Shown piece after piece: positions 35,201 through 47,200 of a stretch of 64,000 nucleotides of DNA; the stretch's first letter is position 1, and each line of letters starts with the position of its first letter. A program made the translations under genes and the position numbers. Source of the DNA: Misgurnus anguillicaudatus (lineage: Eukaryota > Chordata > Actinopteri > Cypriniformes > Cobitidae). The DNA is taken from NCBI RefSeq assembly GCF_027580225.2, contig NC_073355.2, positions 20,147,501 through 20,211,500 of the forward strand, given 5' to 3'. Below the pieces are notes generated by a model. It was given only the letters and a program-made list of their open reading frames with translations, did no database searches and was not told the origin of the DNA.

Positions 35201-38200
35201 CCTCAACGGTTAGATGTTTGGAGCTCACAGTGGCCTCTGGTTCAAGAGTCTGATGAGCCAATTTCTTAATATGAGTGCTTGGTTATCATTATAAGAATAT
35301 TTCTAAATATTTTATGTTTTTTTTTGTGTGAAGTCGTCTGTTTTTTAGAGGGCTGTAATTATGCCCGTTACAGGGCAGGAAATCACACATGCTGGTCGTC
35401 TTGTTCTTTTAAAGATGTTGAGATAAATTACAGCTTTCTTAGTGCTCTGTTGCACACATAGCTTGGGTTGCTAAATGTGGAGCTCATCTGCTTCTGAGAG
35501 AGACCTTGAACTGCTCATTAGCTGAGCACAGTTTTGGGTAATGGGCGTCCTATCAGAGCCACTGGTAATAAGTATGTGTCAGCCGGGAAACTACTGAACA
35601 AAATGCTTTTGTACCAAGTGCCAAATCTCTTGAGCTTAAGCCGAGGAGATGTTTAAACGGGGAAGTTAAGCATTGCACACACATCTCGAGCAATTAATAC
35701 GATTTAGAATAGCAGAAAATACTCTGTTTACTTCATGTTGATGTGTTTATCCCTAAGGCATGTAAGAAATCTACATTTGACTTGGTTTAATCTCTTTGGA
35801 GTGTGTTTTTCAGTTGTTAATGGTGGTGTTATTGCAAACATGAAACCTAATACTCATCCACTGTGGTCTCCAACCTCCAGACTGAGAAAACGAATGAGTT
35901 GCTTTTGGGTTCGTTTATTTTTCTTGGTTTCTTTTTAGATTAATGCAGAGCTATGCTTGATGCAATAATAAAAAACCTCCCATTACTTTTGATGATGAAA
36001 TTGTCTTTGTAAAACACCAATTTTAATATTTAATTGTTTGTTTGAAACTGAGTAAATAAAGCTTTTGTCTGTTCAAGCCACCGTAATGGTAATTCCAGTC
36101 CGTGTTTTTCGTGTATCTTTCCTCCCCCTTCACGGTTGCATCTCATCCCGACTCTGTGGGTGTACCATGCACATTCCAACTCTTGAATCCATGCCATAGC
36201 CACAGAGGAATCCCGGACTGTGGCTTTTGATTGGTCATCATTTGTCTGGCTTGCAAACTGAATTTGAACTCGTCACCAAATGAATGTCGTGTTATCTTTG
36301 GCAGTGTTATTTTTTTGAATGAACCGCTGATTTTTACTTAAAATCTTGTTGATTTTACTATTTTCTATTTGTTCTCCGCTTCTGTCTTTAAAAACATTAA
36401 TCAATCGTAATTGAAACCAAATGTTTGATGCATTGTTCTCAAAAGCTTGGAGCGCAGTCTGTACTGACTGAACCTTTCAATCTGCACTTTTCCCTCAAAA
36501 GTCTTCAGTATGAAATTTCCCACACAAGCCGTGGTCTTAAATTCTGTAAAAGGTGCAATTGTGGGACTTTTAGAAGGATCTCTTTAAAAGAAATGCAATA
36601 TAATATTCATCTATACACTATTATTAGTGGTGTATAAAGACCCTACAAAATGAAATGTATTGCTTTTATTGTTTTTATCTACGTACACCGCGGGTCTCCT
36701 TACATAAAAGTCGCTATCAGTTATGTTGCAGAAGCCTTAAGCAGACAAACTGTTCTGTAGATTGCGTTTTGTTACTAGGCTGCGTCCGAAAACTCTAAAT
36801 TGTTGCCTTCTGTGGCAGCTTTCCAAGGCAGGAAGGCATCAAGGCATTTCTGAATTCCTGACAGTTCTATGCGTGTGCGCGCATAGGGAATTTGTGATTT
36901 GGTTGAGCCTGGTCGAGTTCAAAAAAATAAAATGGAGGCCAAGAAAGTGGCTGGAGCACAAATTTAGTGTAAATAAATAAATGTAAATTTTCACTTTTTA
37001 CACGTTTTACTTGCATTTCTAGTGAGAAATTAGTATTGTAGTTTTCAAATATGTGATTAGTTATCACAAAGGCGCTTTCTGTTTATATTTCAAACACGCT
37101 GCCTTTTTCTTAGCTGCCTTCATGCCTCCAATGTCATTGCCTCATGAGGCAAAGAGGCAACGAGTCAGCTGCCTAAGTTTTCGGACGCAGCCTACGTTGT
37201 CTCGTACGATGACTTGTTTGTCCTGTGGAGGGTACGGTAGCTTTAAGCCCGATTTATAGTCGTGCGTAAGTTTTACGCCGTAGGCTATCCGTAGCCTGTG
37301 CGTAGCTCTGTGTAGCCTGTTGCGCACCTCGCAAAAATTTTACAGCGCGTCAGTTCTACGCGGACCGCAAGCGCTGTGATCGGCCCCCTCCCGTCAGGTA
37401 AAAAAACGGCGTCATAGGTATTTCCGTTTGTGACGGTGAAAACAAAGAATGGTCAAGTTGAGGAGTGATTTAACTCAACCTGCAACGAAAGTCACTGTTT
37501 ATTTACTTCCATCATTGCTGGTCTTCTCAAATCATACACAACAAGTTGCTGTTTCTTCTTCGTTTGTGGGTTAACTTGTCAAGCTGCTTCTTCTCTGACA
37601 GTCGCGCTGCTACTGTGGTTACACGCGTGGATACTGCCTACCAGCGATCTGCGCGCGCGTTTGCACGTCGATGCAGACGACCACGCAAAGGTATAAATGA
37701 AAACCGACGTGAACCTACGCCGTCACGGCTACGCCGTAGGACCTATGCACAACTATAATGAGCCCTTTACTATGCATTTTGGAAGGGAGGAATGAGCTGT
37801 GAACTGAGCCGTTGGTTGCAGTTCACAGTCTCATCACTAGATGCCACTAAAAGTCCCACATTGCACCTTAAAGCAACACCAAAGAGTTTTTTTTACCTTA
37901 AAATAACGTTTCCAAAAAGTTTCAGTCGTTCATCTACTCGAAACAGGGTGAACGGCATATTCGCTTTGCAGCCCTCTATCGGCCAAAACCGCACTAAAGA
38001 AGTTTTCAACCGTCGGGTCGCGGTCCTGTAGTTCGAGTGAAAACGACAAAAACTTGCTTTACGGCAAGTTACAATCCAGTCAGAGCCAGCTTTGCTGCAG
38101 TAGGCTAAATTATTAACGACAGTGGTAATGGACAATTCCGCTTCCAACCTGTAGAGGGAGCAAAGAGCAAAAACTCTTTAGTGTTGCTTTAAATATTTCT

Positions 38201-41200
38201 GCCGTATTTCTGCAATTATCTTCCAGGGGCACTCTTACTCAACTTCTAAAACCCGAAAGTATTCCTTTAGGGCAAATAGTTCAAACTCAGTGTTTGTTTT
38301 GACCATCACTCTGCATTTGATCTCGATCAAAAGTCCTTCACAAAAATGCAATTATCTCAGAATTGTGCAAATTTTTTTCTACCCATATTTGAGAGGTGAT
38401 AAAAAGATAACAAATAAAGGTAGGATGAAACTGCGTTTTTTGTTTGAGAGCAGAGTTTCTGTTCTTTCATTTTGATATATTGTATGTTTATATATTTAAA
38501 GAAGAACATTTTCTGGAAGCATTCAACTTTTGTTAAAATCATAAAAAAATGCTGGTGCTGGCTGGTAACTTTTTAAAAAACGCTGGTGGGGAAAGAGTTA
38601 ATGTTGAGGTGTTGTGTTGCACATTTATGTACTATGTACATTTATGTGTATTATTTTACTGTATATGTTCTGCACACATTTGAAAATAACTGTACGAAAG
38701 CTGTCACTGGGGCAATACGCTTTCAAAAAGTACACTTTTGTACCTTGTATCTCAGAGCCACATATCTGTACCTAAATAGTGCAAATTAGGACCTTTTTTA
38801 AAAGTGTGTGGTGCTGTCCAAGTGACAGCTTTTTGACAATGCCATTAGAGAGCAGACTTGTTTGTACTCTGGTTTTGGTTTATGCAGATGAGTGGCGCTG
38901 TAAAGAAAATAAATCTTTAAAATGTTCCAGCGTCGTGCTTGTCATCTTTCCATACTTTTTTACATCTTTTTGTGTTTTTACTGTACATCTCGCCAAAGTA
39001 ATATAATCCTGCTCTTTGTAATGATATTCACATGGCTGGTTATTCCCCTCTTCAGCGTTCCAGAAGACTACAAGTGTGGAAAATCATTGGGACCTGTGGA
39101 GTCCCTGCAGGAACATCCGAAAGACTCTGATAAAATCCTCATTGGATACAGCAGAGGTCTGGTTGTACTCTGGGACCTTAACAATCGACATGTCGACAAC
39201 CTCTTCCTAGGAAAACAGGTGGGTGGGTGTGCGCAAATGTGTTGGATATCTCTCAAATGGCTCTGGTTTTATGTGATTTTAAAGGCCAGAATTAAAAATA
39301 GAGTCTAAAACCTTGATGTCAAAGTTTCAGTCTTTAAATGTCAAATAAATGTTTGACACCAAGCTCTGAAAATTCACATCGATGGGCAAAAGTCCATGGC
39401 TCAAATTACATCTTTAAAATCAAGGGTGCTTGATGTCAACATGTCCAGATGGTTTAATTTGAACCTTTTGGCTTTTTGTCCTTTGTGTTTGTTTTTTTTT
39501 GACCGTGTGTATTGTGTGGACCTGTCACTCTTGTAGCAGCTGGAGAGTTTGGTCTGGGAACGGTCGGGTAACAGCTTTGTCAGTTCCCATAGTGATGGTG
39601 GATACATGGTGTGGGCCGTCAGCAGCGGCAATCCTTGTACTTATGACCCGGTCTCTTCAACCATACCATATGGTGAGCCATTGCACAATTACACACTTTT
39701 TACTCTCTTGCCTCTCCCACTTTTTTGTTTGTTAGGGTAGCATGGTACACAGCTAAGTACCGAAACTGCCATGGCCACTACCATTGCAATTTAGATATAC
39801 ATTAAAGTTTAACGCTGTAATTTTGGCCTGCTTGATGTTTGTATATTGTTCTGCTAGTAGCTATAATTTAATAGATGGCTTGTGTCATGCTGTAATGCTT
39901 AACTTTCACAATGTCCGGAAATGTTGTTATATACCAAAGATAGGCCATTAAAATCCCACTCCAGACTTATTAAAATAGTTTATAAACCTCAAATGCTCTT
40001 TTCAGCATTAACTGCTTTGGATCTTCAAATATTTCCCAGTTTTTAACTCGGCCATATTTACTCTTCTGTGCATTGGTGGTTTCTCAAACTCATTTTGTTT
40101 TTCTCTTCTTTTTTTTACGTCTCAGGCCCGTTTCCTTGCAAAGCCGTGAACAAGATCCTGTGGAGGACAACAGAATCGGGGTTTGTGGTGTTGCATGTAG
40201 AAATCGAAAGTCTATTATTATGTTTCAGTTCTGCTTGTTTGACTCTCCGTAATCTTTTTACAGAGCTCCTCTGGTGCTGTTCAGTGGTGGGATGCCCAGA
40301 GCAAGCTATGGAGACCGACACTGCCTAACCATCCTCCAAAACACCAACCACGTCACCTTGGATTTCACCTCCCGCGTCATAGACTTCTTTACCATCCACT
40401 CCACAGACACAAATAGTGGTAAGCGGGCTGCCGACGAAGCACAGCAGGCCCACGCTGGAATGCGTTTCTTTGGTTTTCAGGGAATGTTTTCTTGGTTCCT
40501 GTGGGTGGACTTCGGTTGCAATCACTTTTCTGTCTCGTAGAATTTGATGACCCTTCAGCCCTTGTGGTTCTCTTGGAAGAGGAGCTAGTGGTGATTGATC
40601 TTCAGATGGCCGGCTGGCCCACAGTTCCTGCTCCATATCTGGCTCCACTGCACTCCTCTGCCATTACTTGCTCATGCCACATCTCAAATGTGCCGCCCAA
40701 GCTGTGGGAAAGGGTGATCAGTGCCGGACAACAGCAGTGTCCCCTGCAGAACTATGAGGTGAGGACGCAGTCGATGTAGTTTTGTGAATTTAAATTAATT
40801 TAAATATACTACAGTTGTATGCAGTTATGCATTTAGCTATCAATACCAGGCTATTATTTTTAAAGCGCACCAATGGTCCGATTTACGATTTAACATTTCT
40901 TTTGGTGTGTAAGTGGGGTTTGTAACTCTTGCATATCGTTAACATGTACTAATACACAAAGTAAACAATGATGCGAGTTATTGTCTTTAACGTAAATCTC
41001 TTTTCTTGTACTACAACAAACACACGGATTGTAGGCAACAGTTTACTTCCATTGGTGATGTAGGCAAGACCGACATTATCATAATTCCTCCTGCTTTGAC
41101 TTGCAGCGTCACATTTCCGGCTGACGTCAGAGGTATTCAGGCCAATCACAAAGTACAGCTTAGCTGGCCAATCAGGGACACAGTGCTTTTTAAATCAATG

Positions 41201-44200
41201 AGTTTTGTGCAAAATCAGTGCATTTTAGGAAGAAAGTTTTTTTTACTATAAACCATGCAAACACATTGTATTATACCAAATACACAAAATAACTTTTTTA
41301 GGAAATAAAAAAGTTGCACTTTAATAAAAAATAAACAATTGTATTCTGCAATTATAAAATACACAAAAGTCCCTGTAAAGTCAATCTTAAAGGATTAGTC
41401 CTTTTTCTTTAAAAAATCCAGATAAAAAAATTATGTTCTTTTGAGGAAAACATTCCATGATTTTTCTCATTTTAAAGCAACACTATGTAGTTTCCATGTA
41501 AAAATGACTTACAGCTCCCCCATGTGGTTGAAAAGCGCAACAGTGCCTGGTATCAGACACTCTTCTGCAGGCAGGGGGAGGGCGGGGTTGTGTTTCCTAC
41601 CCTCCACCGCCACTTTCAGAGTTTGCTTGTAGCAGCTAGGAGGCTGCTCAGGTTGCAGCAACAGTACAATTTCTCCAGTTAAAAGTTGTTCTATCACTGA
41701 AATAATTTTAGAGACATTATTTAAAGGTAAAAAAACTACATAGTGTTGCTTTAATGGACACCAACACTTAACAGCTTTAATGCAGTTCAAAATTGCAGTT
41801 TCAAAGGACTCCAAACGATCCCAAACGAGGCACAAGGGTCCCATCCAGCGAAACGACTGTCATCTTTGGCAAGAAAAACAAAAAAATATGCACTTTTAAA
41901 CCACAACTTCTCGTCTTCCTCCGGTCATATGACGGGCCAGCGTGACCTCATGCAATACGTCATCATGTCAAGAGGTCACGGATGATGTATGCGAAACTAC
42001 GCCCAGTGTTTACAAGTGTGGAGAAAGAGGAGCGTTCCGACGTAGTTGTATGTCGATTTTTATACTAATTAATGTCTTTGTGTCAGTTTATTGTTTAAAA
42101 TGGTCCGCAAATGTACATTTCATATATGTAAAACGTGACCTTCCGACGTAATTACGTAATTACGTGAGGTCGCGCTGGCTCATCACACAGCCGGAGGAAG
42201 AAGAGAAGTTGTGGTTTAAAAGTGCATATTTTTTATTTTTCTTGCCAAAAATGACAATTGTTTAGCTAGATAAGACCCTTATGCCTCGTTTGGGATCGTT
42301 TAAGATCCTTTGAAACTGCAATATTAAACTGCATTAAAACTGTTAAGTGTCGGGGTCCATTAAAGTCCATTAAAATGAGAAAAATCCTGGAATGTTTTCC
42401 TCAAAAAAAAAACAATTTCTTCTCAACTGAACAAAGAAAGACATCAACATTTTGGATGACATGTTTTTTTTTTTAGAAAATGGACTAAGTTTTTAAACAT
42501 GTTATAAATGTATTGCAGAAACACGCCACAAAGACTAAACTATTTAGTACTGAATTGCAGAGTTTGATCGTTAAACAGTTTTTCACCATTTCTGAGTTCA
42601 GGATTTATTTTTTTAGGCGGGCCTAAAACGGTTGCTCGATGATGGCACAATAGCAATCGATGGCACGTATTGTAGCGTTATTTAAAAGTTTAGAGAGACA
42701 ACAGCTTTCCCGCAAGTGGGTGTGGTTTCAGGGCCGACAGTGGATACGCCCTTACCCATTGAAAGCAGAGAATGCTGTCTATTTTTCCAAGATTTTGATA
42801 ACTTCTTTACTTGCCATATTTTATTTACTTTATAACAATGAAAACCTGTGCATGTACTGTGGATGTAAATTGCACATGGATGTCTCCATTTTGTTTGCTT
42901 ATGTTTTCTTTCATTTCGGCAGCAAATAAAAAATTTACAATTTATGTGCAACATCTGTTATGTGAATAACATTGCGAGAACTTCAAAAAAAGGCACTCTT
43001 AGTTGTCGAGTGGTTAAATGAATAAATGGCACCCTATTTTTAGATTTTAATGGATTATAAGCTAGTGGTGCAAATTTCTGAAAATGATTTTATTTAACAA
43101 CAGTCAATAAAAGATAAACCAGGATCAAAGTGCTTATTTAATGTAGTTTCGTCTGAATCTTAGGATTGCCAGATGTTTTTCCATTGAAGTGGCAGTCCTG
43201 ATTTACGCTCCCTTTCTTTATTCTGACAGAACTGGCCAATATGTGGAGGGAAAAACTTAGCACCTGATCCAAAACCGAAAGAACTGCTGTTAACTGGGTG
43301 AGGGTTTATTTTATTGCTCCGCTTCAATGTCTTAATACAAACCAATGAAAAGTATTTGTACAGCTCCTTAATGGTTAATGAAAGTTTAGATTAAACATCC
43401 AGTGGGCCTGTATTTAACCAATAGTATCATTCTGTTTATTTCTTTCAATTGTCACAATGTGGTTTCGGTTGTTGTAGTCATGAGGACGGCACAGTGCGTT
43501 TCTGGGATGCGTCTGGAGTGTCACTCAAACCCCTGTACAAACTGAGCACGGCAAACATCTTTCAGACGGATTGTGACCACAACGACAGCCTGACCCAAGC
43601 AGGAGAGGAGGACTGGCCTCCTTTTAGAAAGGTCAGATTTTTGTTCTCACTAAAAATGTACAGGAGATGTGATTTAACCTTTATTTTTTTGCATGCCTTT
43701 TACTGCAGATCAAGGACAGCTTCAGCTCTGACCGTTACCATGCCATCTCCATTCTCCTCTTTTGTTGTTTTTTTAATCTGCCTTTTCCTTTGCTTCAGGT
43801 TTTATAAAGTGTGGTCTATTTGAGCATATGGGATTCACAGCGGAGTCGATTCCTTTGCACCTTAATTAAAAGCAGACTGTCTGTCTGAAGTCTGAAATGC
43901 TTCGCTTGCGTCTGCTGAAGATGAAGCGCATTTCTGCTCTGGATGGCACTGCCGGGTTGTTTTACTGATTTTTCCAGTACAGAATAACATTCCAGTCTTT
44001 TCTTTGTTCTGTAGTTTGTATGCAGCTGTTTGGCCGGGAGCACACACATGCTGTATTGGTTGAATGTATCTAGAGAAGGAAATAGGCTTATATTGTTCAT
44101 AATTTTATAATATGTGGCCCAGTCTGTGAAAACCAAGCTGAATTCTTTTTTTTTGTTATCAGCTGTTTACTACATAAAATCATTCTACATGATATGAAGA

Positions 44201-47200
44201 ACATTCTGTAAAATTGTAACCTTGATATCTTTAATATTGACTAAATAAGGCCATGTCAAAGATTGAAATTGAAACTTTGATTATTAAATTAAGACCGACT
44301 TCACAGACATATCCGATTATCATATCTGTTGAGTTATGGTGCTTTTCTTGAAGGTTATTGGAGGTTTCGTTTTCACTGGAATTTAAAAAAGTATTTGTTT
44401 ATCTTTTGATGGTGTTGCCATGTACCTGATGTTTGCTCCAGACGTGGTTTTGTGACACAAATTTGTTTCTGTGATACCATAAATGTCAGATATTGGATTG
44501 TCTGTCTGTGTTTGTGCGATCTTAAGGATAACCGTTTGCATTGAATCTGTTCCAGGTGGGCTGTTTTGATCCATACAGTGATGATCCTAGACTGGGAATC
44601 CAGAAGATCAGTGTCTGTAAATACAGTGGAAAACTGGTGGTTGCCGGAACTGCTGGACAGGTGTGATCACCAGTTTTTATGATGAATTCAAAAAAAAATT
44701 TAGTAGCTCTGTTGCAAAACCTTAGGATGCACATTAATTTGGAGCGATTTTCCCTCTTATGACAATCCTAGGTAAAGTCCCGATCGTCTTTGATCGTCTA
44801 CCGATTATTTTAACCAATTTTCCTGTGGTGCATTAATAGTGATTTGAATCTGCTCAGAAGCGCTTCGGGGTCTCTCCGATTGCAAATCATATATATTCAA
44901 CATGTGGTCTGGTGGGACCCGAGGACAAACACATGCCGTACATAGGGTTACCAGACATCCCGAAAATCTAAGCTGCTGTCCTGAATCCCGAATTCTGCTG
45001 TAATTGTCCCGAAAATTATACGGAAGCAAAATCTTGTAGTTAATGTCTGGATAAAACATGAGCGAGGAAGTTGAGTCATCCTGCAGCCAGCCCCCGCCGG
45101 GTGCTCATTGGCTGCAGCATCTGTTTTTTTATTGCTATATACACTGTATGCGGCTGCGCGCATTAAGATATGCACTGATAAGGCACGGAAATGCTGGCAG
45201 CAGTTAAAACCTGCTGACGTCGAGCCTCCACAACCTTGGTAGGCTATAGCTCAAGTGTGAATTTAAAGTTGTATTGTTTCTATTAATTTATCTAATTCCT
45301 CCTATATGCACAAAAACAACAGGACCTTTTTGTCCCGTTTTTGTTTTATAGAGTAGATTAAGAGAGCGAAAGTTGAAAGTGCATGCAGTGACAGTAAAAT
45401 GCGTGAAGGAGTCGGATTGGTCAAGGGCGAGGCACTGTTAAAAAAATTAATATGCATATGTACTTGTATTAATAAAAATATTATTGGTTTATTAACTTCA
45501 GTTTGAAATTTATTATCTTTTATTATTAAATAATATTATTTAGAAATAATATTGGATGAAGTATTAAAGCAACACTATGTCGTTTTTTTACCTTTATATA
45601 ATGTCTCTAAAATTATTTCAGTGATAGAACAACTTTTAACTGGACAAATTGTAATGTTGCTTCAACCTGAGCAGCCTCCTAGCTGCTACAAGCACACCCT
45701 GAAAGTGGTGGTGGAGGGTAGAGCACACAGCCCTGCCCCTCACCCTGCCTGCAGAAGAGTGTCTGATACCAGGCACTGTTGCACTTTTCAACCACATGGG
45801 GGAGCTGTAAGCCATTTTTACATGGAAACTACATAGTGGTGCTTTAAATACTTCTATACGTATTATAGCAATTTATTTATATGCAAATTGATAAATGAAA
45901 CTATTATTGGATGATCCGCCCCCGCCAACCCCGGTAACGTCTGCCCCCCGTCCCGAATCTCATCTGGTCACCCTAGCTGTACAATGTGTCACGTGGAATG
46001 AAACGATACCCAATCAGAAAGCGAGCGGATAAAAAAATGAAACAATAAAAACCACAGTCAGCGCAGCAGGCACACTCCGAAGTGAGATGGACATCAGAGA
46101 TGTACAAAGCAGTCCATCGTATTAATGCAATCTTTTATGCCCGTCATCCGCCATTTTTGTTTACTGTGAAGTTACATTTGAGCGCGAGAGACATTGCGAG
46201 TTTTCCTGTGTTCTCAGTCGAGACTCGTGTTGTTTGTGAAGGGAATCTGATGATGTGCTGTCATGATCCCATAGTAGCACTCCACACACTATAGGAGCAA
46301 AACTGAATTTTTTGGGTCATCTCATTTGTGGTCATGAATTTTAATAATTGATAAGATTTTAAAAATCTTTTAGTGTGGCCCTAGCTTAAGACATAGTCCA
46401 CATGTACATTTTTATAACATTTTTTCACCCTTCATTAAAAAAATCCCGTACACACATGCATGGTTTAAAAAAAAATTCTGTCCACATGAAAATGCATGCT
46501 ATGAAGCACTGTCAAGAGCCTGCAAAACCGCACTCCAACGTCACAAGCCACATCTCAGGTTTTACCAGCTACATGACATAACTGTTATCAGGGTTTTCTG
46601 AAAGGTTTGGTTTTGCTTGTATTTAAAAATACCCGTGTTCGTGTGGACTGGGCCTAAGGCTTGCATCCTTCCTATCTGAAATAAAACCAAACCACATAAG
46701 TGATTGTTTTAACACGGTAGACTTTTATTTAATACTGAAAGCATTTACAGAAAAAAATTACTCTCATTTCCCTCAACTTTTTGCAGTCTTGGAAACCTTT
46801 TAAATTAAATTGCTGTCTTAGATTTTGTCTAGAATGATGCCAAATGTTGCTTAGCTAGGCAGCTCACTATGCTTTCAAACAGCTGTTGTATTTAGATAAA
46901 GAAATGGTATCACAATTACAACCCTTACTCCATTCGCAGGTTATAGTGATGGTTCTTAGTGATGAGAAGTCCGATCACATGATTGATGTGGCAACAGTGG
47001 ATCTTCTTCAGGACCGTGAGGGTTTTACGTGGAAAGGTCATGACCGCCTGCCTCCGAAGAGTGGCTCTGTAGTGTTTGCTCCTGGATTCCAGCCGGTTGT
47101 CCTGGTGCAGTGCATGCCCCCTGCAGCCGTTACCGCGGTAACCCTGCATGCAGAGTGGAACCTCATCGCCTTTGGCACCAGTCATGGCTTTGGCCTCTTT

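Larger units (their letters stand above)
36551..37868. mobile_element. AGGTGCAGTGTG-family element with two nested MITEs
   Basis: The left end AGGTGCAATTGTGGG and right end CCCACATTGCACCT form a pair. Inside are the GGCTGCGTCC MITE (36778-37192) and the Harbinger-like MITE (37246-37766). Removing them leaves about 380 bp, the usual size for the family. The left TTAA is degraded (TAAA). Confidence 0.8.
33580..39055 (+). other. llgl1 intron 5, 5.5 kb
   Basis: Holds the MITEs listed at 33833, 36551-37868 (with two nested elements) and 37872, plus a SINE tail and a TGCTGGTGCTGGCTGG repeat at about 38320-38600. That last repeat also occurs at about 49375-49676 and 52075-52263. The stretch 34740-36540 has no repeat, exon or RNA gene that I recognise. 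Confidence 0.5.
40759..43229 (+). other. llgl1 intron 10, two TTAA elements and a foldback
   Basis: Contains 40864-41320, the foldback at about 41390-42400 and its nested MITE 41476-41750. From 42500 to 43229 I recognise no repeat or gene. The 89- and 90-residue open frames there overlap antisense and look like chance. Confidence 0.5.

Noticed and set aside
40325..40648. 107-residue minus-strand frame
   Set aside because: It is the antisense shadow of llgl1 exons 9 and 10.
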